The notes under the pieces are model-generated. The model worked only from the letters and a program-made list of their open reading frames with translations, did no database searches and was not told the origin of the DNA. The position numbers were made by a program, and so were the translations under genes. A stretch of 64,000 bases of DNA from Himantopus leucocephalus. Taxonomy: Eukaryota; Chordata; Aves; Charadriiformes; Recurvirostridae. Position 1 is the first letter of the stretch; each line of letters opens with the position of its first letter. The DNA lies in NCBI GenBank assembly GCA_003993805.1, contig RSEF01000001.1, forward strand, positions 189,593,405 through 189,657,404, written 5' to 3'. This document shows positions 36,621 to 47,000 of the stretch, piece by piece.

Positions 36621-38800
36621 TAGGGTCAAGGTCCACGTGTAGGGGTGAAACCAATAAAACTATGCCATTAGCTGGGATGGCATCTTTGTGCACGAACTGT
36701 GGATTTTTAGAATGAAACAGAAAAGTGAAAAAAGCCTGACAAAGAGATCTGTGGTGGTTACTATTTGAAAGAATTTGTCTGATGTATTCCACGAGTTAAA
36801 AATCAGTCTTCACAAAGTTTTGGAGAAGAGTCATCCTTATTGAATATAATTTAGAATGGTGGCTTCTGCTCAACCAAATTTGGGTATTTATAGGATAGAT
36901 GTCTGCAAGTTAGCAAGATAGCTCAATTCATTTGCCCACATAAACATGTCTAGCACAATTTGAGTGTATCCAGCCTGGCCTCCAGCTGCCATCCCAGAGC
37001 AGTACATGTTTCCAAGAGGTCTTATGCAATATATGACTACCGTTTCCATGTACATGTCATGGGTATTGCATGCCATCCCGAATGACACCAGGCATTTAAG
37101 TATGGGCAGGCAAGCAGAGCTTCAGACGGTCCTTGACTAAAATGTGGTTGAAGGAATCCTACCTTAATCCTACTTACCTGTGTACAGGTACATGGCAATA
37201 GCCTACATTAAGTAAGGTGAATCTGTAACATTCAAAAAGATGTTTCAGTTCCATCACATTTAAGGCATACTGTTAGTCCACCTTTGTCTCTAAAGCCAGT
37301 GAAGGGTTACAAAAAAATTTAAATAAAAGAAATGAGAAAACTGGGGTAAAGAAGAGGAAAAAAGGACAAATAGTATTTAAGAAGCATAGACTAAAAAGAA
37401 ACACAATAGAAGACATTATGAAAGAAAAATAAGATTTTTGCCTTACATATTTTTAATTAAAAAAGCCCAACATTCAGTGCTAGAATTAGGCAAGTTAAGC
37501 TGTGATTCAACAAAGTGTATAAAGATGTGTTTCAGTTTCACTAAGACTTTTGCTGAATCTTACACAATCACAGCTTGTCCACTTTGGCTAAGGAGGTTCA
37601 TATGCTGTTGACTAACTGATAGTCTTAAACGCTGTGTGGAGGCACAATAACTGGAACAGAACTGCAAATTTTATGGTAAAGCTACAAATAAAGATTCTGT
37701 TTTGTAATGTATGAAAGGTCTTTGCAATTATTTAGCACAGCAGTTTTCAAGGAGCTCTGATAAACCATTCTAATCCCAAAGGTTACTTAACATGAATATT
37801 ATACCTCAGGTATCGTGTTTTTCACAAGCAGTGAAAAGGTGCAACACTGAGAAGTCCAACAATACTTAAATCAGAAAGTGCTCAGCTGTAGAACACGTTA
37901 GACGGTACCAGTGATCTCTCAAGCATGGGAATTGTCCCTCTGAGCTGCTACTTAATTACTTTTACCTTATTATTCATATTTTCATTAAACAGGTAGACTG
38001 CCTTTTCTGTCATGTGTTCCATAGCTTTTCTCTCTGGAACTGGGATTGTATTAAATTACTGTACTTTACCTCATCCAGAATGTTTTACAGTTGCACTCTA
38101 ATCACTTTAAGACATTTCATTTTTGCATAAGCTTTTAATGGTACTGACATATTTTGTATTATATCGCATACATATATTAAACACATACTTTTGGGATAAG
38201 CTATTTGGGGCCTGGTTCTGCTACACAAACTCAATCAGTGGGACTAATCTTGTAACAGAATACTCTTTAGGGGAATAACATCAGGTCTTTAAGTTGACGC
38301 CCTGAATTCCTTAGAATGGGTAAATAGTTGCTTAGGTTTGCTGTTTATGGAACAAACTAAGGAATCCCAATATAGCAGGATTCTAAATAAATGTGCTTCA
38401 CAATGTATGGATATATATGCACATGTATGCTTCTGATAATTTCAGAGCTTTTTAGTTTCCTAAAGCACAGTTAGGTAGACCCCACCCTAGTATTTCCAAA
38501 TTATTTACAGGGAAACACCTAATTTCACCATACTTATTCAGCAATGAAATATCCTTCCTTGTAGTCCCTACTCTACACAGGTCCAATCCTAGGAACAGAA
38601 CTGTTGTTACTGGAGATGCTATTTAGCTGAATTATGCACCGAGGAGGGGTTTATGCCAGACAGAAGAAGTTTTAAGGTTTCAGGTAGTTCTTTTCAACAA
38701 GGAACACTGCTGAAGTGGGTATTATAAGCAGAACAAGGAATATATGGACTCTTATCTGTGTCACTTGTTCTAGCTGCCCAATGAATGTTCACTGAACATT

Positions 38801-39868
38801 CACAGAATCACTGAATGGTTGACGTTGGAAGGGACATCTGGAGGTCATCTGTTCAAAACCCCCTGCTCAAGTATGGCCACCTAGAGCCACTTGGCCAGGG
38901 CTGTGTCCAGACAGCTTTTCAATATCTCCAAGGATGGAAAATCCACAACCTCCCTGGGAAATCTTGTACCACTCCTCGGTCACCCTCACAGTAAAAGTGT
39001 TTCCTGATGTTTAGGAAGAACATCCCGTGTTTCAGTTTGTGCCTATTGCTTCTTGTCCTGTCAATTGCTTTTTGTCCTTTTATTGGACACCACTGAGAAG
39101 AGCCTGGCTATGTCTTCTTTAGACCCTCCCTTCAGGTATTTATATACACTTATAAAATTCCCCTGGGCCTTCTTTTCTCTAGGCTAAACTGTCCCAGCTC
39201 TTTTAGCAGCCTTTCCTTATGTGAGAGATGTTCCAGTCCCTTCATCATCTTTGTGGCCCTTTTTTAAACTGTCTCCAGTATGTCCATGTCTCTGTTTACT
39301 GAGGAGCCCAGGACTGGACACAGTACTCCGGGTGTGGCCTCACCACTGCTGAGTTGAGGGGAAGGATCATCTCCCTTAACCTGCTGGCAACTCTCCTCCT
39401 AATGCAGCCCAGGATACCATTGACCTTCTTTCTATCAAGGGCACATTGCTGGCTCATGTCCAATTTGTTGACTACCAGGACAACCAGACCCTTTTCTGCT
39501 AAGCTGCTTTGCAGCTGGGCAGCCCAACCATGTACTGGTACATGAGGTTATTCCTCTCTAGGTGCAGGACTTTGCAGTTCCTCTTGTTGAACTCCATGAA
39601 GTACTGTCAGCCAATTTCGCCAGCCTGTCCAGGTCCCTCTGGATGGCAGTATGACCCGCTCCTGTATCAGCTGCTCCTCCCAGTTTTGTGTCAGTGGCAA
39701 ACTTGCTGAGGATACACTCTGCCCCATCATCTAGATCATTAATGGAGATGTTGAATAGGACTGGTTCCAGTAATGACCTCTGAGGTATAGAACTAGTTGT
39801 CTGGCCTCCAACTAGACTTCATGCAACTTAATCACCACCCTCTGGGCCCAATTCCTTCCAAGAGACGT
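38801..39868 (-). mobile_element. 5'-truncated CR1 LINE, 3' half
   Basis: The left edge is the CR1 3' end in reverse complement ('cacagaatcactgaatggt', then 'gttggaagggacatctgga'). Going right, the reverse of the 3' UTR and of the ORF2 C-terminus follow: 'catcatctttgtggccct', the 'ggacacagtactccgggtg' block and the 'gttgaactccatgaagta' block. The last recognisable stretch, near 39790-39850, lies just downstream of the RT active site. Reading frames are broken by several indels. Confidence 0.92.
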
Positions 39869-41837
39869 TCCTCATTTTGTGCACTCCTCTATAGAGACAT
39901 GCTATATATTTGACTTATCTTTGTAAAGATTGTGACAACAGGACTACATTCTCCTACTGTCCTTTAAGTTTCTGTTATAAACTGAAATAATGTCAATAAA
40001 CATATCTGTGCTCATAGATACTCAACATTATTTTAGGACGTGGTCTGAAGAAGTTTGTCTATAGATACAGACTAAGGCATAAATATAATTAGCAGTGCAG
40101 AAGAAGATATACAATACTTTTTGAAATAGATAGATGCAAAATTTCTATTAAAGATGAATAGAAACATGGCATTTATACCTCCAATAAAGCACTTTATATT
40201 AGATCCATGAAGTGACTACATCCAGTACGGCAAATATGGCATCAAATTTAGTTAATGTGAAGACATAATAATAAAGAAAACTGTGGGGTTTTTTGCAGAT
40301 TAAGACCATAAAAGATCTTATCATATAGTCTGTACTGGAACAAATTACATATATTGTTAAAAATTTTGAAATAAAAACAAACAAAAATTAAGTAATTTCT
40401 TCACAAGTTTGCATCAACAAATCAGTATTATAGTGTCTCTCTTATATACCATAAATTCATATGGAGGTTCTAGGAAATATTTTTAGGAAGAACTTGCATA
40501 GACTTTCTGGTTCCTCTATCTCCCTTGTCACAGAGAGGTATGTAGGTACATAGTGACTCCTCACACTTTACAAACCCTGGCCTAGAAATTTTGTTTGCAC
40601 AGACATGGAGAGTGGAAATGGATTTGCAAGTATACCTTAGATATTGCCTCAATTGCCTTCTGTTATGGTGTACATTTATTTGAGTAGTCACTAGTTTTAT
40701 TTTCTAAATACATGACTTTTCTCCTTGCACTGGTACTTTGCGCTAATATTCCATCCCGTTTCTGTGGTTCTGGTTTACAAGATTGTCTTGCTCTACTATT
40801 TTTCCCTCGGTATTCACAATCCTGTGAAATTTGCAAACACTTGAAGCCTACACCGAAGTCTTTCAATAAAAGTATGAAGAAATCTATTGCAGTGGACAGA
40901 CCCAAGATTCATCCCTGAAGATCAACACTTGTGTCTTCTTCCCATCCTGACAGATCTCCCTTCAGTATAAAACATCAGTTTCCTATTTACTCTTATTCCT
41001 GACCAGCTTCCAGTTCTTATGTTAATACCTATCAAATTTGACTTTAATAATAGTTTCTGCTCAGGAACTTTTCCCAGGTTTTTGTTTAAATCCAGATAAA
41101 TTTACTCCATTGCTTTAAAAAATATTATGCCTTGGAGTGTGATTTCTGCTTTACGGTATTTGGAAGCAGAGCTTTATTTTAGGTAAGAGTAATATTAGCT
41201 GCTAAATACCCATGGGTTAGAGAGGCTAGACTAACTGATATAGTCATGGGGAAAAAAGAAAACAAGCTGTAAGACACTCCATTTTTTTCTTATGGTGTGA
41301 AGTAACAGAAGTTTTCAATGCCATATGAGAGTGCTTGCTCTGATTTTAGCTTGTGTCAACCATTTTAATCTTGCAAGACTGAAAGATATTGCTGACTGGG
41401 GTGCAGAGGATGGTATTAACAAAGGAGAGATGATAAAGTCATTAATTTCATTGTACAAAAAATGGACAGGTAATTGCCACACATGGAGCACAGGGAAAAG
41501 TGGTGGAAAATTATGGGGTTACACAATATAAAATTCAAAAGAATTATTTCTAGTTTTCTGTAGTCACTTGACTTTTAGTTCCCGTGCTTCTTTTTTGAAG
41601 AAGTTCTTTTTTCTTTGAAAATCAGAGCTAAGAAGTCAAAGGTCAGAGGATATTTTCTGAAAAAATGTTCTTCCTTCAGTTTTGTGGCTGCGATTCCACC
41701 CAGTTAAAATGCCTACGTTGCAATTGTCTAGATTTGAATCAATCAGTTAAAAAAACATTACAGCCACTGGAGAATGGTAAGCACTACAGACTGTTTCAAC
41801 TGACCTATTTCCTATGACCACGTTAGGATGAAATAAT
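39869..41837. other. Unique AT-rich noncoding DNA
   Basis: No gene, RNA or repeat recognised. Open frames are below 81 codons on both strands. Confidence 0.6.
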
Positions 41838-41965
41838 AGATTCATAGAACGGTTTAGGTTGGAAGGATCCTTAAAGATCATCTAGTTCCAACCCCCCTGC
41901 CATGGGAAGGAACACTGTTCACTAGACCAGATTACTCAAAGCCCCATCCAGTATCTGAATTTATT
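41838..41965 (-). mobile_element. CR1 LINE 3' end fragment
   Basis: Reverse complement of a CR1 3' UTR: 'tagattcatagaacggttt', 'aggttggaaggatccttaa' and 'gatcatctagttccaaccc'. It is the same subfamily type as the plus-strand tail at 43974-44064, so the two form an inverted pair about 2 kb apart. Confidence 0.88.
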
Positions 41966-42475
41966 CTGGTGAAACCTATTTCTGCGTATTAGCGGTAAGG
42001 GTACTCTGGGCAGCTGCCTGGGGTATAATGTATGCAGAGAGCATTGATACATGAATTGAAACAAACACATTTCAGATACATGGAGTCTTTTTTATTTGTC
42101 CATAAGAGTTCATTCTGTTTTATAGGGGTGCTTGTTTTCCCCTTGATTGTTCTCCTAGAGACAGTTTGTGTGTTCTAGAGTGTAGATGCATAAAACTAAC
42201 ACAGGAATCAACGGATTTTGATTATTATGTTTGAGAGGGAAAATCCCCTGTTGAAGCTGTGAAAATAAGTTGGAAAATATACATTTGTTTCTGAGACATA
42301 GTTGATTTCCATTGAGTAAGAAGAGTTGCCCAGGAGATTTTCTGTTTTCTCAACTACAACAATTATTTTAAAAGTAAGTACAAATGACCTGCCTTCACCA
42401 TGTCTCTAGACCTATATGATCACAGCAGCAGCCCTACTGCTACAAGGTTAAAGGTATATTTGTTGAGCTATTGCC
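41966..42475. other. Unassigned noncoding DNA between CR1 tail and LTR-like region
   Basis: No feature could be recognised in these 510 bases. Confidence 0.55.
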
Positions 42476-42515
42476 TGTAGCGGTATGTGGAAGGAGAAAA
42501 CATCAGCTCCTTTAA

Positions 42516-42846
42516 GGGTGTCTGGTCAAGGATCTTTTCAATGCAAAACGGGATAACAAGGAAAGGAGGAAGCCATAAACAAGAACATACAGACACACAA
42601 ACCTGACTGACAAATTATAAGGGAGGGAGTCAGACCTGGTCTATCACACTAATTGATGAGGATTTGTGGGAGTGTTGGAACACTTCTTCCAGCAAGGTTA
42701 TCTGATTGGAGACCTTGTCAAATGGGAAACTAAGGAAAAGGAGGAAACCAGAAACAAAATGTACAGAGACACAGACCTGACAGGTGAACATAATGGAGAC
42801 AAAGACAAGAAACAAACTTGGTCAGTCATGGTAACTGATGTGCTAT
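42516..42846 (+). repeat. Two-unit diverged tandem duplication, about 180-bp period
   Basis: Unit 1 (from about 42516) and unit 2 (from about 42700) share the order atcttttcaa / accttgtcaa, 'aaggaaaggaggaagcca' / 'aaggaaaaggaggaaacca', then an 'acagac..acctgac' block and a 'ggtctatcacact' / 'ggtcagtcatggt' block. The copies are well diverged, with several small indels. Confidence 0.7.
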
Positions 42847-43004
42847 TGAGAAACTGCAGGCAAACCGGGACTTTGTAACTCACAATGATGCAAACCTGAG
42901 GGTCTCAGGTGTTAGAGGTGGTTAGTGGGACTATGCCAGCTGATGGGGGAACATGCAGGGGAAGTGGACCAGGGAGGAAAAAAGAAGGGGTAGATAGAAA
43001 GTGG

Positions 43005-43013
43005 TATAAAAGG
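43005..43013 (+). promoter_or_regulatory. TATA box (TATAAAAGG)
   Basis: A canonical TATA box is embedded in the LTR-like region. If it were used, transcription would begin about 25-30 bp to the right, near 43035. Nothing in the sequence shows that it is active today. Confidence 0.5.
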
Positions 43014-43081
43014 CACCAGTCACATGTAAAACAGAGACAGTCTTGTCTGGCTGAGCCCTGTGCTTGGTTGCCTTAGTCTGA

Positions 43082-43372
43082 CCAGCTGGCAAATAAGATG
43101 CCCATGGTTCAGGCAGGGGTATCAGGTGGGAGGAAGGTCTCCATGTTGGCATTCAGGGGGACCTGTGAGAGTGGGGTGCCTGTGGGACACGTATGTGAGT
43201 GCTGTGTGTGTGTGCAGTAAGCATCCAGCTGGCAAGTTGGGTACCCATGGGGTAAGTAAGGGTGTCTGAGATCCAGGCAGGGGTGCTGGGTGGACGGAGG
43301 GTCTGTGCCAGTGCTCGGGGGATCCGTGTCGGTGCTTGTGAAACTGGGAAGTGGGGTGTGTGTGCTGCACTA
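43082..43372 (+). repeat. Two-unit diverged tandem repeat, 143-bp offset
   Basis: Both units begin with ccagctggcaa (43082 and 43225). Each then carries a 'cccatgg' block, a 'caggcaggggt' block and a 'gggggacc' or 'gggggatcc' block, ending in TG-rich sequence. Unit 2 has an extra stretch of about 18 bp after cccatgg. The repeat is G/T-rich on the plus strand. Confidence 0.7.
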
Positions 43373-43456
43373 GTGATATTCTGCCTCTGCCAGCCCAAGA
43401 GTAGGCGGGGATGTGGCTGTCTGTGCCTGTGTCTGGTGTGACTCCTGAATGCAGAT

Positions 43457-43556
43457 NNNNNNNNNNNNNNNNNNNNNNNNNNNNNNNNNNNNNNNNNNNN
43501 NNNNNNNNNNNNNNNNNNNNNNNNNNNNNNNNNNNNNNNNNNNNNNNNNNNNNNNN
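43457..43556. other. Assembly gap, 100 N
   Basis: Exactly 100 N, the conventional size for a gap of unknown length. It separates the LTR-like region from a CR1 fragment, so the true junction is unknown. Confidence 0.97.
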
Positions 43557-43962
43557 CCCCAAGCCTGTAGTGCTGCATGGGGTTGTTGTGACCCAAGTGA
43601 ACACCCGGCACTTGGCCTTGTTGAACGTCATACAGTTGGCCTCGGCCCACCGGTCCAGACTGTCCAGATCCCTCTGTAAGCAGACGAATACTCCCGCCCA
43701 ACTTGGTGTCATCTGCAAACTTGCTGAAGGTGCACTCGATCCCCTCATCCAGATCATTGATAAAGATATTCAAGAGAACAGGCCTCAGTACCAAGCCCTG
43801 GGGAACACCACCAGTGACTGGCCACCAACTGGATTTAACTCCATTCACAACCACTCTTTGGGCCCACCCATCTAGCCAATTTTTCACCCAGAGAAGCATA
43901 TGTCCATTCAAACCGTGAGCAGCTAGTTTCTCCAGGAGAATGCTGTGGGAAGTGGTGTCAAA
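43557..43962 (-). mobile_element. CR1 LINE fragment, reverse-transcriptase core
   Basis: On the minus strand this is the CR1 RT domain from just after motif A to just past the FADD box. On the plus strand the reverse text is clear, for example 'tcatctgcaaacttgctga' and 'caatttttcacccagagaa'. Its 3' continuation should lie to the left but is cut by the gap. The right end near 43962 meets an oppositely oriented CR1 tail. Confidence 0.9.
43580..43911 (-). pseudogene. CR1 ORF2 reverse-transcriptase core remnant with intact FADD
   Basis: From 43911 leftward the frame reads '[18 protein letters not shown]', then GVPQG (residues 35-39 of this frame), '[17 protein letters not shown]' and FADDTKLGG, with the catalytic Asp pair preserved at residues 67-68. 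After 'GGSIRLLTE' the frame is lost. The homologous continuation '[19 protein letters not shown]' lies in another frame, so a frameshift falls near 43680. The Met at 43911 is an internal residue, not a start. This fragment shows the least damaged RT active site in the window. Confidence 0.88.
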
Positions 43963-43973
43963 TGGAATAATCT

Positions 43974-44064
43974 GGTCTAGTGGAAGGTGTCCCTGCCCAT
44001 AGCAGGGGGGTTGGAACTAGATGATCTTTAAGATCCCTTCCAACCCAAACCATTCTATGATTCT
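43974..44064 (+). mobile_element. CR1 LINE 3' tail
   Basis: A plus-strand CR1 3' end: 'ggtgtccctgcccatagca', 'ggttggaactagatgatct' and the terminal 'accattctatgattct'. About 90 bp long. It abuts a minus-strand CR1 fragment, so the two came from separate insertions or a rearrangement. Confidence 0.92.
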
Positions 44065-47000
44065 CTTCTCAGTCTTCACTTCCCACATAGTTTTGCACAG
44101 GGGAGCTTTTTCCAGACTGAAGTTACCTCTTTGGGACATCAAAAAATGCAAATTTCTAGTACAAAAAATGTTATGCAAATATTACAGCTAAATTGCCCCA
44201 TTTTATATTTCACTGTGAGTTCACTGAACAAAATTACACCTGTTTCGACTAGTTAAACATATGACCCTCAAGGGTTTACATAAATACTGAAGGCTCCATC
44301 CATGACCCTTTCCTGAAACAGGAGGGTGTAGACAATAGCTTGAGTGTCCTCAACTCTCAAATACATATGCAACTTTACAGAAATGGCATTTCATTATGGA
44401 TTCAAAGTTTTATGTCTCAGAAAGCTTTATTGAAAGAAGTCTCCCGGGGAAAAAAAAAAAAGAAGACAAGAAAAACCGCAGAATAAAAAAAAAGTCTATT
44501 CTGAATGATTCAAATTGATTTACCTGAGAAAAACAATGCTTAAGGTTTTGCTATAATGAGAATGTAAATGTGAAGTATTTCACAGGCCATTTCAGAGTAA
44601 GAAAGATTTTATGTTACTCAAAATATTTAATATTTTAAGGCACTCTTCTCATTTACAAATATTTTTATTTTATTCATAAGTCTTTTTCTTATTTTTTTAA
44701 TCTTCTTTTGATATCACTAGAAAAAAAGAACAAATGAGGTCTTCAGATTCCTGTGTTTCTCAGAAAAGAACTTTGTCCCAAGCCATACAGTCTTTTTTTT
44801 CTGGTCATTTATCAAGGTTTCAAAATATACTTAAAAACTAAAGTAAAGAGAATTTAAAAATCAGCTAGACCTTCAGATTAACCTATACAAATATTACTCT
44901 ATAGGTTTTTTGAGGTTGGGTTTTTCCTAGTACTTGCTTTCTTCTATTTGCAAAGCTCTCTACAGTTCTCGGCCACAAGATCCAGCAATATATATTATGA
45001 AAATAAAAGCTTCCTTTCACTAGTAACAAACAAGAAATTCAATATAGGAATTCCAGGACAATTTGACTTCTATTTTAAAAGGAATATTTCCTATATATCT
45101 AGTAATGACCGAGTCCTATTAACTTGAACAGCCAAATTCTGTTAAATAACAGCTAAGCCATATTTCCAAAATTTCTGTTCTTCGTTTAACCAGGTACTTA
45201 TAACTATATCCTCCAGACAGCTATTCTTTCTTTCATGCTGTTGTTCTGTTTGGATTATGACCACAAATATGGCAAAACAATCCTCATCCTGTCCGCTGCA
45301 GTTTAGGATTATTAAGAGAGATTTATCCTATAGAATCAGCTCACAATTGTCAGATGAACAAGCCCAGTAGTAGAAATTTTCCTAAGAAAACACAGACCAA
45401 AAAATCTGCCTCAACAGGAAAGAGCAAGTAATTGCAGTTTGTAGAGTGTGGCCTCTGTCATCTCTGACCTGTTCCATTCCGATAACTGAGAAGTTACATG
45501 AAAGAAAAGTTATAGATTTTAGCATATTAGCCTTCTTCAGAAAACTTTTAACACCTTGCTTCCTGCATAACTGTTACCTGTGCACAGCCTCTTTCTTTCC
45601 TTGTCCTTCTCTCTTTGCATCAGTTTATTGATCTTGAAGGTGCTTGGGCTATATTTCAAGTTTGTGTTTGCTTAGCACTTAATCAGATCCCTGATTATTA
45701 AATGCTACTGTAAAACATGGTCATGCAAATAAATAAATAACAAAAAAGATAGCCTTTAAAGGTAGCATAGTTTGTTCAGCATTATTTGCTCAGCCTGAAG
45801 AGAAAAAATTAAAGGATTATCATGGTGAAATCTTTTTCATCTTCTTTTTTTTTTTTTAAGAAAGAAATAAATTCTATCTTATGTGATATCGAGCACTATC
45901 AGTGAAAAATGGCATCATCTGTTTTATGTAGAATCATTAGTACTTCTTGCATGTTTTACTAGATAAAGTGAATGGCATACTGTCCCTGATATGTTTAAAC
46001 TTTTGGATTACATTCTTTAAGATTAAATGTTTTCTTTTTTTTTTTTCAAGACATGCATTTCAAACAGGCTCATTGACTTTACATTTCCTTTCTAAACTTC
46101 CCTTTCATTGAATTCCAGATATTTCCACAACTAAGTTCAACATTGGAAAGAAAGAATAAAAAGGGTGAAAAAAAGAATAAAAATAAAGAACATCAGAAAT
46201 CAGCAGCACATTCTTATCCCGAATTGTATTACTTAGAACTATTTCAGCAAACCTTAGACTTGACCAAATAGACCCATTGTGCATCTAATGTAACTTGTCA
46301 CTTCTCCAAGCTTGGTATATGCTCTGGTCCTCTACTCCTATGTCTTATAAGTGTATTTTCTATTCTCCACCCTGTCAGCTTTTTGAAACTTTATGTGTCC
46401 TTATTTTCTTATTCTAATCTCTTCTCTATTGTTCTAGGCAGCTCTTCAGTATTGCTAAGAAGCACAGAAGAGATTCAAACCCCTCTACATATGTGCATCT
46501 TTTCTTCTTTTCTCAATAATGGATGAGTGAACACAGTGTTCAGGAAATTGAAAGGCTAATAATCCTTCCTTGAACCTGAGGTAACACGAGCAGGTGTGCA
46601 CTTGTCTCCAGAGAATTGCTGGCAATTCACTTCATACCTGGCTTGGCATGCGTCTCTCAAGTCCTGGACCTCTTCTGAAGACAGAGTGCTAATCCTTTCA
46701 CATTGGCTGGTACGAAAAAACAGAGAAAAATTTTAGGCTTGACTAGCCTAAAATTATGAATCTCATTTTCACATGTGAATCATGATCTGAATTGAGGCTG
46801 TAAGGAATTAAAGGGTAGTATATTAACCTACAGCATCAGCAAGTTCCTGGTGCTTGCTGTTCTGAAATTTGACAAGTAAATACTAAAATGGTCATTTGAA
46901 TTCAGTCATACAGCTCTAAAGCTTTCATTATTTGGGCTCCAGACTTAAAGTTGTTTGACTCTGAGGATTTCTAACTGCTGAATAATTGATATCTATTGGC

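Larger units (their letters stand above)
34561..38800. other. Unique noncoding DNA with low-complexity tracts
   Basis: No gene recognised. 34740-34760 has an A-run. 36382-36440 and 36521-36620 hold low-complexity tracts listed separately. All open frames are short, and those near 36.5 kb arise from purine bias. Confidence 0.6.
42476..43456 (+). mobile_element. Probable retroviral LTR, family unknown, right end lost in gap
   Basis: The region shows the layout of a long LTR: a diverged tandem duplication (42516-42846) upstream, as seen in many U3 enhancers, then a canonical TATAAAAGG box at 43005-43013. A GC-richer downstream part follows with 'cttgtctggctgagccctg' near 43041 and another diverged duplication. 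A left end at TGTAG (42476) is a guess. The right end falls in or beyond the 100-N gap, so neither the terminal CA nor a target-site duplication can be checked. It could also be a piece of retroviral leader or an unrelated promoter-like repeat. Confidence 0.42.

Noticed and set aside
36460..36792. Charged or Ser/Leu-rich frames on both strands
   Set aside because: They are produced by the GA-rich low-complexity tract and do not look like proteins.
43122..43911. Open frames of 211 and 252 codons on the minus strand, and 154 codons on the plus strand
   Set aside because: They cross the 100-N gap, whose codons are unknown and contain no stops by definition. The readable part right of the gap is CR1 reverse transcriptase and the left part is repeat-derived.
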